In this document: positions 37,990-51,016 of the stretch, one piece after another
Layout: every line of letters starts with the position of its first letter
Position numbering within the stretch: position 1 is the first letter of the stretch
Origin: Syngnathus acus
Taxonomy: Eukaryota; Chordata; Actinopteri; Syngnathiformes; Syngnathidae
Reading direction: 5' to 3'
Length of the DNA: 64,000 nt
Assembly (NCBI RefSeq): GCF_901709675.1
Contig: NC_051093.1
Coordinates: 1,692,553-1,756,552, forward strand
Notes under the pieces: model-generated
What the model was told of the DNA's origin: nothing
Database searches by the model: none
The model's input: only the letters and a program-made list of their open reading frames with translations
Program-made: the position numbers and the translations under genes

Positions 37990-39230
37990 AATCCAGTTAA
38001 AATCTCAATCAAAACGGAACCCCCAAAGATGCTCAAAAAAATAAACGCTTCTCAAAGAGCAAACAAAAGTGAAATACAAGTGAACTGCACTTAGCCTGCG
38101 ACTATTACGTGCTAGCAAGAATTGCTGAAGGTGCTCCAAGATTTGCACTTTGTTCAGATTTTACTGCCGTCATCGTGAACTATAGACTGTCTTATCAAAA
38201 ACAATTCTGCATAAAGGTCACTCACATGATTAAACTTCCCTTCTACATAAATCATAAACGTGGAGGAGGGCAGTAAATAAATAAATACGTACGTACGTAC
38301 GTTACATACATACATACATACATGAATGAATAAATAAATAAATGTTTTAAACAATAGAAGCATAGCATTACTTTCTTTCCCTGCTAGCTGGGCTGACTTG
38401 TACTGCCTCCAGTGAGGCCTGACCAAATATGGTCGTTAAAGGGCAACAAGCAGAACGAGAGCAGGAAAGGAAGGACTGTCAAAACAAGCCAGTGACATTT
38501 CAAATATGTTTCCTCGGGCACGCTCGAGTGAGTGCGTTCGCTGGCTCAAGGTTAACTTCGTGGTTCTCTTGTCGTCGACTTTTTTTAAGTCACCGTGACT
38601 CAGCAATTCTGGTCATAAAGTCGAAAACCGTGCGGGTCACGCGCGTCTCTCCGGTTTCTTTACACTGGAAACTTATCTACGGCATAATTTGATTCTCTCG
38701 GTCATGTGACCCGCTTGTGCACGCGTGGGGCCCGTGTGCGCGACACGATCATGCGTCGAACTGCAACGCACATTCCGCCTTTATCGTCAGACCTCGTCTG
38801 CCTACAGCCTGCAGCCTGCATGTCGGGTTCGAATACATTTCGGGCCTTACTGGCCTGTATAAATGCCAAGGACATTAGAGTATGTTGTAGGTAATTCTAA
38901 CTGTACACATTTTGAACAAAAATAAAACGGGGGGCAGGTTAGAAATGTATGTTCGCCCTACAATAATGCTCAATTTTGACTGACACTTAAACAGCGTTGG
39001 TGCAGTGCAGAAGTGTATTGTGAAATTATTGGAGACACGCGTACCCCTTCATAACCGAGCAGAGAGATGCAGAACTTGTAATGCCTTCTCCCCTCAATAT
39101 GACGCAGGTCTTTTCGCTCATTTTAACACGTCACGCCGCAAAAGCAAAATGTCGCCTGCGCATTGCTGCAAATGGAGCCGATGTGTAGCGTGCGCCAGTT
39201 GCCCAGAAACCACACAGCCAATGGCTCACT
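37990..39230. other. intergenic sequence with tetranucleotide tracts
   Basis: Adjacent AAAT, ACGT, ATAC and AATG tetranucleotide runs at 38274-38345 form a compound microsatellite. The rest shows nothing identifiable. Confidence 0.5.
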
Positions 39231-39238
39231 GTCTCTCC

Positions 39239-39307
<69 letters not shown>
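39231..39307. repeat. (CT)n microsatellite
   Basis: About 75 bp of CT/GA dinucleotides lie 2.2 kb upstream of the cbx8 start. GA/CT tracts can be GAF-type or triplex-forming sites, but nothing shows a function here. Confidence 0.93.
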
Positions 39308-39311
<4 letters not shown>

Positions 39312-40036
39312 TTTTTTTGGGGGGGGTCTACGTCGCGTCAAGCGCCTGCGCCCAAAGGTGAAATGCAAGCGTGCATGCTTGCGTGCGTGTCAGCAACAAC
39401 CTGGTTTGCACACCATCTCGACTGATTGGCGTTTTCACGCGGTTTCGCCTCGCATCACGCTAGTGCGCGCTTTAATGCAGCAAACGTGCATGGGTCTCCT
39501 GCTTCACGTTGGCGTGCAAGCTTCCCTTATTTGCTCACAGCCTCAACATCGTCTAAGAGAGGCAACAGACGCTTGTTATTATTGTTGTCAATAAATAACT
39601 TTGACTTTGCTTGAACATTTTTGTGGAACTCATTTGAAGCAGAAAAAAAGATCGTTTACGTGAAAACGGAAATAGGTTGCAGTTTAGCTTTTAATTTTTA
39701 TTTTACAAAGTAATATTTTATAACTGCCACAACTTGGTCACTGTCACAAAAGCAACGCTTTATTAATAACTCGGCTTTTTTTTTTTTCATTTAAAAAAAA
39801 ACCGAGGCACATCATATGGCGTGCGTGCAAACAGCAGGAGTAGTCATCCAAAATTTATTTCAACGACAATCGCCACGTGGAACAATTAAACACACAAATA
39901 CACGTTGGAATTGTATTTCTTTTATTTCAAAATTTGACCTACATATTCTGTCGTTTCAAGGATAGACGTGGAAATGTTCTCGTTCCGTTTCATTTACAAC
40001 TGTATAATGCTCGATATGATACAAAATCGCTACAAC

Positions 40037-40084
<48 letters not shown>

Positions 40085-41125
40085 CGGTCGTTTTGTTTTA
40101 CTAATATTAAATCAAAATCGTGTTTTGTCTGATTTTTAATGAACTGATAAATGCACAATGATTATCTCCCAAAGCTAAAATTAATATACAATGAATAAAC
40201 ATTCTTACCTTGATACAAATGACGAATCTTTTTTTAATAAGACAGCCTGCAGACAGAAAAAAAACCAAAGTGTCCAAATATGTTTTGTTTGTTAGGGTTG
40301 TATAAAAATGTTAACTCGAAAATGCATTTCTGGTCACATCAAATGTTAAATATAGCACATTATGTCTTGTCAAAGTGTTTCATGAGCTGTGATTGTAACT
40401 CTTTAGTTAACAAGACGTAGAGGTTGCAAAGTCAACATGCCATTTCAAAAAGGAATTTTTGTGACCAATTCATACGGAAAAATGTTTAGGGGAGAAAATG
40501 ACCGTTCTTTTGTTGTTGTTTCATTTTAAATTAAAATGGGTGGTTTTAGCTGAATGTAATTGTCTGAATTTAAATTGTTTTTTAAAATTGAAATTAATTT
40601 TCGCACATGTTTTAAGAGCTTGCACGCGCAGTAACACATCAGTCAGATTTAAAAACAGATGAAATGAGGCTTAAGGCCTCTTCGAATGAAAACATTTTAT
40701 TTCATATCTTTTGTTCACGTTGTTTTTCTGATGAACGCAGGTTTTGTGTATTTAATTTATGTCTCTTTACCATGTTAAAAGCAGGGAGGATAACGCAGGT
40801 TTTGTGTATCTGATTATGTCGCTTTACCAGCAGGGAGGATTCGGCGTGCGTAAGGTAAATATAAAGCGCATTTTTATGAACATTAAAGCGCTGGAAAATA
40901 AGCGTGATTATAGGTATAAATGTTAAATGCACCTAGAATGACAAAATAATGTGATGATAACGTCCGACAAACCATTTCATCATCCTTTTTACACTTCACG
41001 CTCTCTTATGGCTATTGCCTGATCAATATTTTAAATTTAACTCTTCAATTAGCATTTTGGTGTGAGATGGGAGTGCTCGTGAATAGAACTACATTTGAAT
41101 ACACAGAAGTTAAACCCATCTTCCT
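39308..41125. other. AT-rich intergenic sequence upstream of cbx8
   Basis: Contains the (AAT)n array at 40039-40084. A near-duplicate stretch (GCAGGTTTTGTGTAT) occurs at about 40738 and 40796 with GCAGGGAGGAT nearby, a local duplication with a period of about 58 bp. No gene is supported. Confidence 0.45.
40039..40084. repeat. (AAT)n microsatellite
   Basis: A pure trinucleotide run of about 45 bp. Confidence 0.95.
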
Positions 41126-41469
41126 TTGAAAAGTTTACCGGTGGGACTTTGTGGCTTGCTCACGGGAAGGAGCGAGCAGCGAGTCCGCCACTTGCGCACA
41201 TTCCAACGGGCTCCACAGCACTCAGACTCCGCCCCCTCCGTCGTCCGTAGCAACATGCTGGCCAATCAGGCTCCGCCACCGCCCGCCCCTGCAGAATGCG
41301 GTGCCTGGCAACAGCGCGTTACGTCACCCCCCCTCCCTTCTCTTTCCTTCCCCTATCGTCCACGCCAGATTGCGTATTATGGGATGTGCGGAATTAAGCA
41401 GCCCGAGGAAGACGCGAGGTAGCGAAGAAGAGTACAAGGCCGCGGGGGATTGCGAGCGAGCGGCTCATC
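41126..41469 (+). promoter_or_regulatory. cbx8 promoter/5' leader
   Basis: GC-rich, CpG-containing sequence just upstream of the start. It holds a CCAAT box in GCCAATCAGG (41261-41270), two GC-box-like sites (CCGCCCCCTCC near 41230, GCCCGCCCC near 41281) and a CRE-like TTACGTCA (41319-41326). The cluster within 250 bp of the ATG fits a TATA-less housekeeping-type promoter. Sites are seen; binding is inferred. Confidence 0.5.
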
Positions 41470-44400
41470 ATGGAGCTGTCTGCCGTCGGGGAGAGCGTCT
41501 TTGCTGCAGAGTCCATCATTAAGCGACGGATCCGTCGGGTATGGTGTCGCTCAGCCGCTGCTGCCGCTTTTGGATTTTTTTTTTTTTTTAGCCCTCCATA
41601 CTTTTTTGGTTCCGCCTGTTACGCAAGCTTGTGTTTGTGCAGCGGCGACGTGCACGAACCCGACGGAGCCTATAATCCGGTTGTGCGTGCGCGTGTGTTT
41701 GTGTCGTTCGCAGGGTCGTTGGGAATATCTGGTGAAATGGAAGGGCTGGTCTCACAAGTGAGTACTGTACAGTATACAATTCTCTTCATAGCAAGGACGT
41801 TAGGTCGTGGAGGGGGCAGCGGCCCCGCGTGACGGCATGCGGAACTACATAAATATCAGATCAAGGCTGTTGCTTAGTTGCAGCCATGTTTTCCATCCGT
41901 GTTTACGGTAGACAAGCAGTGGGGAGCCCTGACCTGTATTTATAATCCCAATTCAATCTTTCGTTTAACGAAATAAAATGATTTTATTCCCAACGGTCAA
42001 TTTTTCATTTGGTAGCGATTCGTTCCCTTGGCTTCACTGTTTCCAATACACACAACATAAAGTGGTATAGACACGTGTGCCATGGTTGGAAGAGTTGAAG
42101 GGACGATTGTAGCTATCTGAAACACAGCTAAACCAAGTGTGGATTATAAATGCATAGCAAATGCATAGCGTAGTGTTAACTGGTGCTCAAGTGTATGTGT
42201 GAGTGTATTCAGGGCCGTCTGGCTGGCTGGTGCGTGTCTCTTGGGAAACATAGCTCTCCTTATTGCAGGTACAGCACATGGGAGCCAGAGGAGAACATCT
42301 TGGATGAGCGCCTCCTGGCAGCTTTTGAGGAGAGGTGAGTCCAAAACTACGTTCCAAGATTAGTGCTGCTCTCACTTCAAAACACATAAAGTAGAAATTA
42401 TTAGGACACTCCCAAACAGTGACGTGCGGTGAGGTTCATGACTGGGGAGCCACTGACATCACCCCTCCCAAAAGAAAGTGAACTATTTTAATTAAAATCT
42501 CATACCAGCAGTCTTCATACATAAAAACACTCAATAAAGCACATGGAATCAAAAACTTGTTTTCGATTGTGCGTACCACTCCTTTTCAAAGTCAAAGTCA
42601 GCTTCATTGTCAATCCCTTCATATGTCAAGACACACAAAGAAACCGAAATTCCGTTTCCTCCATCCCACGGTGACGAGACATACAAGTAGGCGACACAAA
42701 ACAAAAACAAGAAGGCACAAACCATAAATAATAAATAAAAAAGAATAAATAAAACGAGCGATGAATAAATAATACACCAATAACCCAATAAATAAGAGGA
42801 GCAAAACCGAGCCAGTGTGCATACAGCAGACAGCAAGAACAGGACGCTACGCTGAAAGGGGGAGCGAGTTCAGGATCCTAACAGCCTGAAGTACCTGTTT
42901 TGAAAAGACATGCTCGTAAGTCCCGTTGTCCGAATCAAACCTTTTAACTCCAGAGTTGCTCTTCCTTTACTGATGACCTCCTGCTTCGACCGAAAATCCA
43001 TCGTTGAAAATCGTTTGGATATGTAATCCTCCATTGTAAAACGAAATGTAAAAAAGAAAAAAAAAAGCGAACGTAAAACGAAACAAATAGACGACTGCTC
43101 CTCAGTTGTTCACTGTAAATTTGACCTGGAGATCTCTTATTCTACAGGTAGGCGCATGAAGCATCCCGGGATCGCTAGCACCCCCTGCGATAAGGCTGGA
43201 GAACCTTTTTTCGTAGCCTCCGTAAGGTCTCTTTTCAAAGCCGTTTTGTTCATCTAAAGAAACATGATGTTACAGACAGATGACAAAAAACACAAGATAT
43301 TATATACACCATCTTAACTACGGAAATTAGTTAGTATAGCCACAGTGTTTGAACACTTAACAGCGACATAAAGACAAAGAGCAGTTATGTCTAACTGCAT
43401 AGCCTGTCAACACAGGCAGCCGTGTGATTACGCAATCCTCAGAGGAGGCTAGACAGGAAGTTGGCTCCTCCAAGCGAATTGTCTTCGGTTTTAAAATAAC
43501 TATAAAAATTCAGCGATTTTTGGTTCAAAATGATACCAAATTATTGAAATTAAAAGGAAAATGACTTTATAATAAAAACAATTGAATTTGTTTTTCCCCT
43601 TTTCATGATGGCAGGGGAGGCGTTGCCTCCTCTGACCGCACGTCCCTGCGCCCAAAGTCAGTCAAATATCACACTCGATATTTTCGTTATCCAGCTCGAT
43701 GGCCAGCTAACTCAAGATATTGCCTGCTTGCTTTAGCATAATCAAAGCTAATAATAGATTTAAGACAATCATTTGTTGTTTTAAACATTCTATCGTTAAT
43801 CATTTACATCTATTTTCATCCATAAGAGAACGTGAGAGAGAGCTTTTTGGGCCCAAAAAGCGAGGACCCAAGCCTGAGACGTTTCTCTTGAAGGTTGGTT
43901 AATTGAGTCCTTTCCATATCTTGTCTTTGTTACTGTCACACTTTCAATAAAACTGAAGTGACTAATACTGCTGCTTGAGGATAGAGATGAACATTACCTG
44001 GCTTTACAACAGTGATTCTAAAAATGTGTGCTCCTTGTAGTGGCGTATGAAACACTGGCTGCCGAAATCCAGTTCAGTTATATTGAACTTTGTCATCATC
44101 AAACAGGCCAAAGCCAGAGAGAAAACGTACGAATTTAGACGAGATCCAGTCCGGCCCATTGAGGTCTCCTATCCGGTCCCGGAGCCCATCATAACACCGA
44201 GAGCCCGGGAGGGTCTGCGCACGGTGGTCCCCACCATCTTCCCCCCGAGCGCAGTCAACCGAGGGGAGAGCGTCGCCGGCCAAGCCCTGGAACCAGAAAG
44301 AAGGGTCAGATCGGCAGCCAGTTCTCACCAAGAACCAGGTCCCAAAAAGCGAGGACGCAAGCCCAAATTGCGTCTGCATTATGAGCGGGGCGAGGATGAA

Positions 44401-44799
44401 AGCCTGGAACCCGCCCCCAAAATGTGCAGACGCTTCCCTCAGGACGGGGGATCTTCCGACCCCAGCCTGGCCCAGCTGACCAGAAGGTTCCAGGAGAAGA
44501 CCACCATTACGCCCAGGTCCAGCAGTGAGCACATGGGCGTGGCCTACACCCGTCCGGACCGAGGAGGCAGGACTCATTACCTGGCGGTCCTGAAGCACAG
44601 TGACAAAAACGTGAGCCTGCCGATAATAACGGGAGAAGAACTCGGGGTGGTATGCCCCCCCACGGCCCCAGGCTCCTCCTGGACCCCTCGTTTCACCAAC
44701 ATGGACACGGTGACAGTCACAGACGTCACCATGAACCTGCTCACCGTCACTGTCAGAGAGAACTACACCGACAAAGGTTTTTTTCGAGAGAAAAGATGA
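41470..44799 (+). CDS. cbx8: chromobox 8 (Polycomb 3), PRC1 subunit
   Basis: The product is a nuclear PRC1 chromodomain protein. Exons: 41470-41538, 41714-41757, 42269-42334, 43827-43893, 44107-44799, with the same junctions and phases as cbx4, showing tandem paralogy. It is 312 residues, shorter than human (389), missing mainly the central variable and RDRE-rich region. The start [16 protein letters not shown] is CBX8-type. The chromodomain has [36 protein letters not shown] then [14 protein letters not shown] follow, then a second AT-hook-like [14 protein letters not shown] (about residues 160-175). The C-terminal Pc-box is [18 protein letters not shown] and the ending FFREKR is typical of CBX8. 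Intron 3 (1.5 kb) hosts a hAT-type insertion. Identity is secure. Confidence 0.96.
42417..43648. mobile_element. hAT-type element in cbx8 intron 3
   Basis: The left end CAGTGACGTGCGGT (42417-42430) is the inverted match of the right end ACCGCACGTCCCTG (43635-43648), with one mismatch. Flanks CTCCCAAA (42409-42416) and CGCCCAAA (43649-43656) agree at 7 of 8 bases, fitting an aged 8-bp hAT target duplication. No transposase frame remains and another repeat is nested inside. It is about 1.2 kb and non-autonomous. Confidence 0.75.
42586..42905. repeat. dispersed fish repeat nested in the hAT-type element
   Basis: The sequence beginning TCAAAGTCAAAGTCAGCTTC, followed by GTCAAGACACACAAAG and a stretch rich in AATAAATAA, resembles an interspersed repeat I know from many fish genomes. 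The boundaries are approximate and the family name is not certain. Confidence 0.45.
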
Positions 44800-44887
44800 G
44801 AGACTCATAAGAGGTGTGTCAGAAAGGTTCCAAGACTAGTTTTTTCAAGACTAATGGAACTAGCATCGATATTTTAGTTGCAAACCT
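44800..44887 (+). other. cbx8 3' UTR start
   Basis: Non-coding sequence after the TGA at 44797-44799. No AATAAA occurs before the SINE copy at 44898; the nearest AATAAA I see is at 46737-46742, so the UTR may run through the SINE to about 46.76 kb. Confidence 0.35.
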
Positions 44888-44897
44888 TTAAAGAACA

Positions 44898-45122
44898 TCC
44901 ATCCATCCATTTTCTATACTGCTTGTCCCATCCCACAGGGGTTGCGGGCGTGCTGGAGCCTATCCCAGCAGTCATCGGGCAGTAGGCGGGGGACACCCTG
45001 AACTGGTTGCCAGCCAATCGCAGGGCACACAGAGACGAACAACCATCCGCACTCGCAGTCACACCTATGGGCAATTTGCAGTGCTCAATCAGCATACCAT
45101 ACATAACCAGTGCCCGCCACCC
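44898..45122 (-). mobile_element. second tRNA-derived SINE copy, internally deleted
   Basis: It matches the 37651-37978 copy across the TCCATCCATCCATTTTCTAT tail, the GTGCTGGAGCCTATCCCAGC body and part of the head (TAACCAGTGC), but lacks a central segment. It retains a segment missing from the first copy (CATCCGCACTCGCAGTCACA). The flanks TTAAAGAACA (44888-44897) and TTAAAAGAACA (45123-45133) look like a target duplication with one base indel. Same orientation as the first copy. Confidence 0.72.
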
Positions 45123-45133
45123 TTAAAAGAACA

Positions 45134-48100
45134 AATATTTGAAATCAAGATGTAGTGCATCAACACATGTAAACAGCATTGCAAAACTATACAGATGTAG
45201 ATTCTGTACACTCTGTGAAAAATGACTACTACTACAGCTTATCAGTCGCAGTTGTGAAACTCTTCTTCGTTTATCTGCATTGCTGTATTATACTACTCCC
45301 AGTGGCCACGTTGTACACACCAAAAGGAATTTCACTAAATTAGTTCACAATGCCATGAGCATCTGATAATTCCTGGAAGAGGAGAACCCCCCCCCAACGT
45401 GTTGGATTTGGTTCTCAAATTTGTCTTTTGTGACACCAGTCCTGGAACTTTTCGGACACACCTCCGAAGTCACGTGGGTCACTTTATTAGGCACACATGT
45501 GCGATACCACAGCTGCGAGGCTCTGTTCGGATTGACACTGACCTCATCATAATCTTACAACTGTTTCCTACTTATAATATTCTGCACCATTTCACTAAAT
45601 GAGGAAGTCAAACAGTTTAGTTTGACTTGACCACTGCTAACATTACATTTCATAGACGGATGTGCCAAAAGTAGGCAAAATCTTTGTCATTGCTTTGAGA
45701 TGCCACAAGGTGGCAGCAAAACAATGTTTTGTTATTAGACATGGCTTTGGCCGGAGTGCAAAAAGTCTTCCTTCCATCAGATCCTCTTTTTATGTAAGCC
45801 ATTCTTCCTTGGCTTCAACCTAATTTTCGGCCGTCTTTTATTTTCCCTTGCTTCCTTTTTCCTTCCTGACTTCTTTCCTTCTTATGTAGCCTCACTTTAT
45901 GTTGCTTGAATCTATTTTTCTGCCTTCATTCCTGTCCTCACTTTAACACACTTTTCTGTCCTCAACCCTTACCTCCGCCTTCCACCTCAGCCCTGATTTT
46001 TCCTTTCTAGCTTTTTTCTCAGACCTGCTTTTTATTTCCTCGTTCCTCCCTTTGCATGAAACTGCTTTTTGGCCTTTTTCCATCCAAACTTGTCTAATAG
46101 AATGCACTTTCTTTGTTCGTGACTATTTTTTGCAATCATTCTTAAGTACTTTAAAAAGTACATTTAAAAAGTGTATCCCTACTTTTGGCCCACCCTGAAT
46201 ACATTGTCCACTATTTTGTATTGTGCAAGTGTACCTAATGATGTGGCCAGTTAAAGCTACTAACAATGACGCTACATGCTACTGTCATGCTAAAAATATA
46301 TATTTTCAAAAATAGAGCTTTCAAACATTATTTAATTGTTAAAAAACAACAGTTGAATATGATTTAAGAGTAACATCATGCTTTTTTTGCACATTATATT
46401 GTTGGCCAAATTTAGAATACATTGTAGCCGTCTGACTGTCAACAAAGCCACTTTTTTCATTTTTGTGTACTTGTCCTTTATCGTTGGTTTCACTTTACTA
46501 GCCTCACTGTGTACTTTTCGCATTTCACGTGTCAGATCAGTAAAAGAATGAACGTCGTGCCCCACAACGAATTAAGCCAAGTTTGAGCTAAATTGCATTT
46601 TGCATGCTTTTTGTGCTCCGTGTGCCGCTGAAATACTGAAAAAACATGACAAAATAGTTTAATCTTTATTCCCGCGCGTGCAGGGTTGCAGTATTCATGT
46701 TGAAAACGTGAAGAGGTATTGGTTACAATTATTTGGAATAAAGCTATCAACTTGCACCTTATAAAGCGTTTTTCCTGTCATGTGTTCACGTACAAGACTC
46801 GAGTTCATTGACGAAAACAAAAGTATTTTTCGTTATCACGAAAGCGTAATACCGTATTGGCCCGAATATAAGACAACCCTTATTATAAGACGACCCCTTC
46901 TTTTTCAAGACTCAAATTTGAAAAAAGACTTTTTGAACACCAAATTTAATTTTTATACAGAAAATAATTACAGTACATCTGAAACAAATGATAACAATAT
47001 ATTTGAGAGAAAAAGCATGTTATTTTGCCTCATTCAAATCATGCAAAAACTGTCTATCACATCTTAATATCTGAACATTTAAATATGTAAACTAAAGTGC
47101 AATCACATTTCTAAATGAATGGCTTCTGGTTTTTGAAATGTAAATAAACCAATCTACTGTGATAAAACAACAAAATTGCAATAACTACATTAACCATCAA
47201 AGTGAAGTCTAAGTCTAACTGTAGTCTTGAAACAAATCTGAATAAGGAAAAACATTGCAATAAAATAATGCAAACTGCTAACACTATTGTTGGGGAGCCT
47301 GAGGACTGTATAGGGGGTTGGCTCGGATGGTTATGCTCATTTCGCCCCCGGGTGTCGGTCAGAACACTGGAGGGAAGACGTAGTTCAGTTTTGCTTGCTT
47401 TACTGAATTATTGGCAAAAAAGTAACAGGCACTGTGGCTCATAGGGGCATACAGGCAAACTGGCAAAAGGGTATACGTTTGGTCGTAAGAATGTGAGAGC
47501 AGGTGTGTGTAGTGTACATGGGTGAGTCTTTGGGTGTGTGAATGTGATTCTTGTGTGTGTGATTATTGATATTATATGAAGGGTGTGTAGTGTGGGTGTG
47601 TGATGTGTGTGCGTGTGGTTCTGCAACAGACAGAAATGCAGCACGTAAGTCAACGCTCAACTTCTGATGTCACACAACACTAGTAGACGGCACACATTAC
47701 ATAACTAACTGCGCGTAACGGTTCTGCTATACTAAATCACCATAAATGAAATACTCTTGGCAACACACAATAAGTCATCCAGACAACAAAATACATTTGC
47801 TGGCGACCGTTAGACGCCGTGCCGCTGCATAACGGCTACTCGTACAAAGCGAGGCAAATTTAAAGGAGCGCGCTGAAGCTATCAATCAAACGGCGCACAC
47901 ACGAAACAAACCGCGATCAGACAAACGGCACAACAGTAGACGGTAGTAAAAATGAAATGTATATACTCACTTTGTGTCAAAAACCCACACGATCACAGCA
48001 ACATACTCAGTCGATACCAGCAACCTTTAACTTACCGCTGCGCACAAGCTCCAACAATCGCGATAAGCTGAGGTAACTCACGCGATGACGTAACTTTCCA

Positions 48101-50309
48101 ACATTTTAACATCAACATAGGAACCTTTCTAACAGCTATTTTTATTTTTCTTCTTTGTGACAGGGGTTCGCTTTGGCCTGGGGACAAATCTTAAGCTGCA
48201 TTCAATCGTTCATAGAAAAAAGAAAATCTCCCTTGACAACGTAACCAAGACGATACGTTTGCTTTTTTGCTTTGCTTTTGGTTGCTTTTTTTAATATGGA
48301 TTTATTAGGATTGGTTTGTTCAAGATGTCCGTCGTTGAGCAAGGAAAACAAAGATGTGGAGTAATAGTTGGTTCTTTGTTTGCAAGATCTTGGGTTGTTT
48401 TACGGCAGTCAGTACACAATGCACTTCGGCAGATGAAACAACAACCTCATAGTTCCGGTCAGAAGGCTTTGTAGTGTCCACAAGCAGGAATAAGGGAGGG
48501 GGAAAAAGAGAAAAACACATCATAAGGCAGACATTTGTTCTGTTACCACCTGAATGTGTTGTTATCAACTGAATGTATCTATGTGTCATGAAGTTAATGA
48601 GCTGTGCCTTATGTGTAATGGAAAAGTTACCAAGCTCTATGTGCTGTGTCAGTATTCTGATTGAATAACTATGTGTGTATAAAAATTATTAGGAGTATTT
48701 ACACATTGATTGACATGATAAAATATATAGATCAATAGGAATCTGTACACATTGATTGACATGATAAGTAAAACAGTATAAAAGTATGAAAAGCATATAA
48801 GTTTGTATAAACTAACAAAAATATGCTGTTGCTCTCCCTTCAGTTTCGAAACTCACGTCTCTGGAAAATGGAAATTTTCCAAAGCAATAAAAAACTTGTA
48901 ATTAATCTGTCACGTACATGTATCATAAACGAGCGAGCTAATAAACTGTTATTTTGTGTTGTGGGGAGTGGGTTGAAATAATACTTCTAAAAATAAATAA
49001 TTTCGTGCACACAAATGGCTCCGATAATTTCGCAAATAATTGTGCTTGCAGGCTTTTACATGTGCTCCACATTTGTCTCCACAAGAGGGCGCTACGAATG
49101 AACCTTTTGTTTGTACAGTATACGTCGTCACAAACTGTCATACCCAAATCATGTTCAATAGCCAATTAAGGACACAAAAACAAAACATAAATGCTAATTA
49201 ATAGTAGTAGAGACGTTCTCATTTGACGTCTCTCTTGTAATATTCACATAATAATATCAAATAGAAAGGGTGATAGGTAGCACGTTCATTTTGCGCATTA
49301 TTCTCCAAATTCGCTTGAAAATTCGAAACATTTAATGGAAACCTCACTAGTGTCTCTCCGAGACACGCTCCAACCTAGACGCGAACGTCCCAATATGCCG
49401 CAGCAATAACACACGCAACAAAACACGCCCGAGATGAAGTGGTTGCCCTGCCAACCTCAACTATATGCAGTCCATCCCAACCAGGAGACATCGTCAAACG
49501 TTGCAACAGGAATTTATCCAATATCACTTAATTGTTTACAAGAAATGTCGAATACAGAGAAGTAATGGTGAATGAAAATAAATGTGAATGGAGGAAAATG
49601 GGCCGGTGGAACCGAAAAACGGAAAGAGCTGTAATAACCCCACAGTGCCTGCAGATAGTGCCCGCAAACAAAAATTTCATGAGTTCAGCCCAGAGAGCCC
49701 ACTCCGTTTCCAGATCGGGACTTTAATTCCCCGAGCCCTCACTTAAATTGTTCCAAGATTACAAGCGCTGGCCCAACACTTTAGTTAAAATCAGCTTAAC
49801 CACCCGAGTAGTACAAAGTACAAGACGCTGCGTGACCGCCACGAGCAAAACACTTGCGCTCATGACTAACTGCAAAGGTTCATAGGTCGACAGGCAGGAA
49901 TCCCGGTCGGGCCTTTACACGACGTCCTCTTGTAAGAAGAGGCCAGATAAGGCAGATAAGGCAGAGGAGTGCCGTAGCTATGAGAGAAAACTCGAGGCTA
50001 TTGAGAGAAACTGCTTGGGTGACACTGGGTGAATTATTATGGAAAAGTGTAACATTGTTACCTTGCTTGAGCAGCGCGTGGAGCACAAAGGATGCTGTAT
50101 CTTTTTTGTTACGGGGGAACACCTGATTGAAATGATCAGATAATTAGCAAGGTCTGCAGAGGGCAGACAGCAGTCCTGATCATTTTAAAAGTGTGTTGCA
50201 GCAGGGAGACCGAGAAATCATGCACCGGTACCTCGAGGAACAGACTTGAGAACCTCCGATTTCAACACTTAATTCAGTGCGCCACTAGAGAGAGCCCTTG
50301 TACCACAAC

Positions 50310-50340
<31 letters not shown>

Positions 50341-51000
50341 GCACATTGGGAAACAGCAAATTTGAGTCAAAGATGGCTTTAAGTGTCTGTAAAATGTTGG
50401 ACAAGGTTTTGAAAATAGCACATCAAGTTTTTGAAATATTCTATTTTATGTTTTTAGGTTTGACCTATAAATATCTGCTTTATAAGGATTTTACAATCTG
50501 ATGTAATTTATAGCTACAACGTTAGACAAATTCACCCGTTGCTGAACCTAATCTAATTCATAAATATTCAAAAAAATATTAGTGTTATTATATTATTATT
50601 ATGAAAACGATGTGTAAGAAAAAAAAACGAGGGCAGATTCCAAATCGGTGCAAATACATCTGCAAAAGTTAAATTGCATCTCTGATTAAAAAATATGTAA
50701 TAGTTTTTTGACCAGCAATATGTGCTTTGTTGGTAGTTTGTTAAAATTCTTACATTACAATAACAGTTACAACGGCCGAGAAGGAAAAACAAAAATACAT
50801 TTGATAATTTATGAATTTTTATTTGACATCCTTTGTTTTTAAATAAAACTTTGCATTAGCTCACTATGATGTCAAGTTAACACCTCAGTGGCAGTGTGAT
50901 CCAAAAGTCAGCCTTATGACATGTTTGCAAAGGCAGCAAGTTTCCACACCAATTCTGACTATGACGAGCTGTGGAGGAGGTGTCCCTAATGAAGCGTCTT
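45134..51000. other. repeat-rich intergenic region between the two synteny blocks
   Basis: No gene is supported. At about 46850-47050 the sequence CCGTATTGGCCCGAATATAA, followed by AAGACAACCC and AAGACGACCCC, resembles a dispersed DNA-transposon-type repeat of fish. A duplicated ACACATTGATTGACATGATAA occurs near 48700 and 48748. At about 48670-48900 a TATAAAA and an AATAAA are spaced as in a solo LTR, but ends and duplications were not found. Polypyrimidine sequence (TTCCTT-rich) covers 45770-46080. Confidence 0.4.
50308..50340. repeat. (AAT)n microsatellite
   Basis: About 30 bp of ATA/AAT units. Confidence 0.9.
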
Positions 51001-51016
51001 TCGAGTGCGGAGGTAT

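Noticed and set aside
47480-47640. GTGT-rich block
   Set aside because: Degenerate simple sequence; not a CRISPR-like or tandem array with regular spacing.
48536-48912. Possible solo LTR with TATAAAA and AATAAA
   Set aside because: No matching ends or target duplication could be found, so it was left only as a remark.
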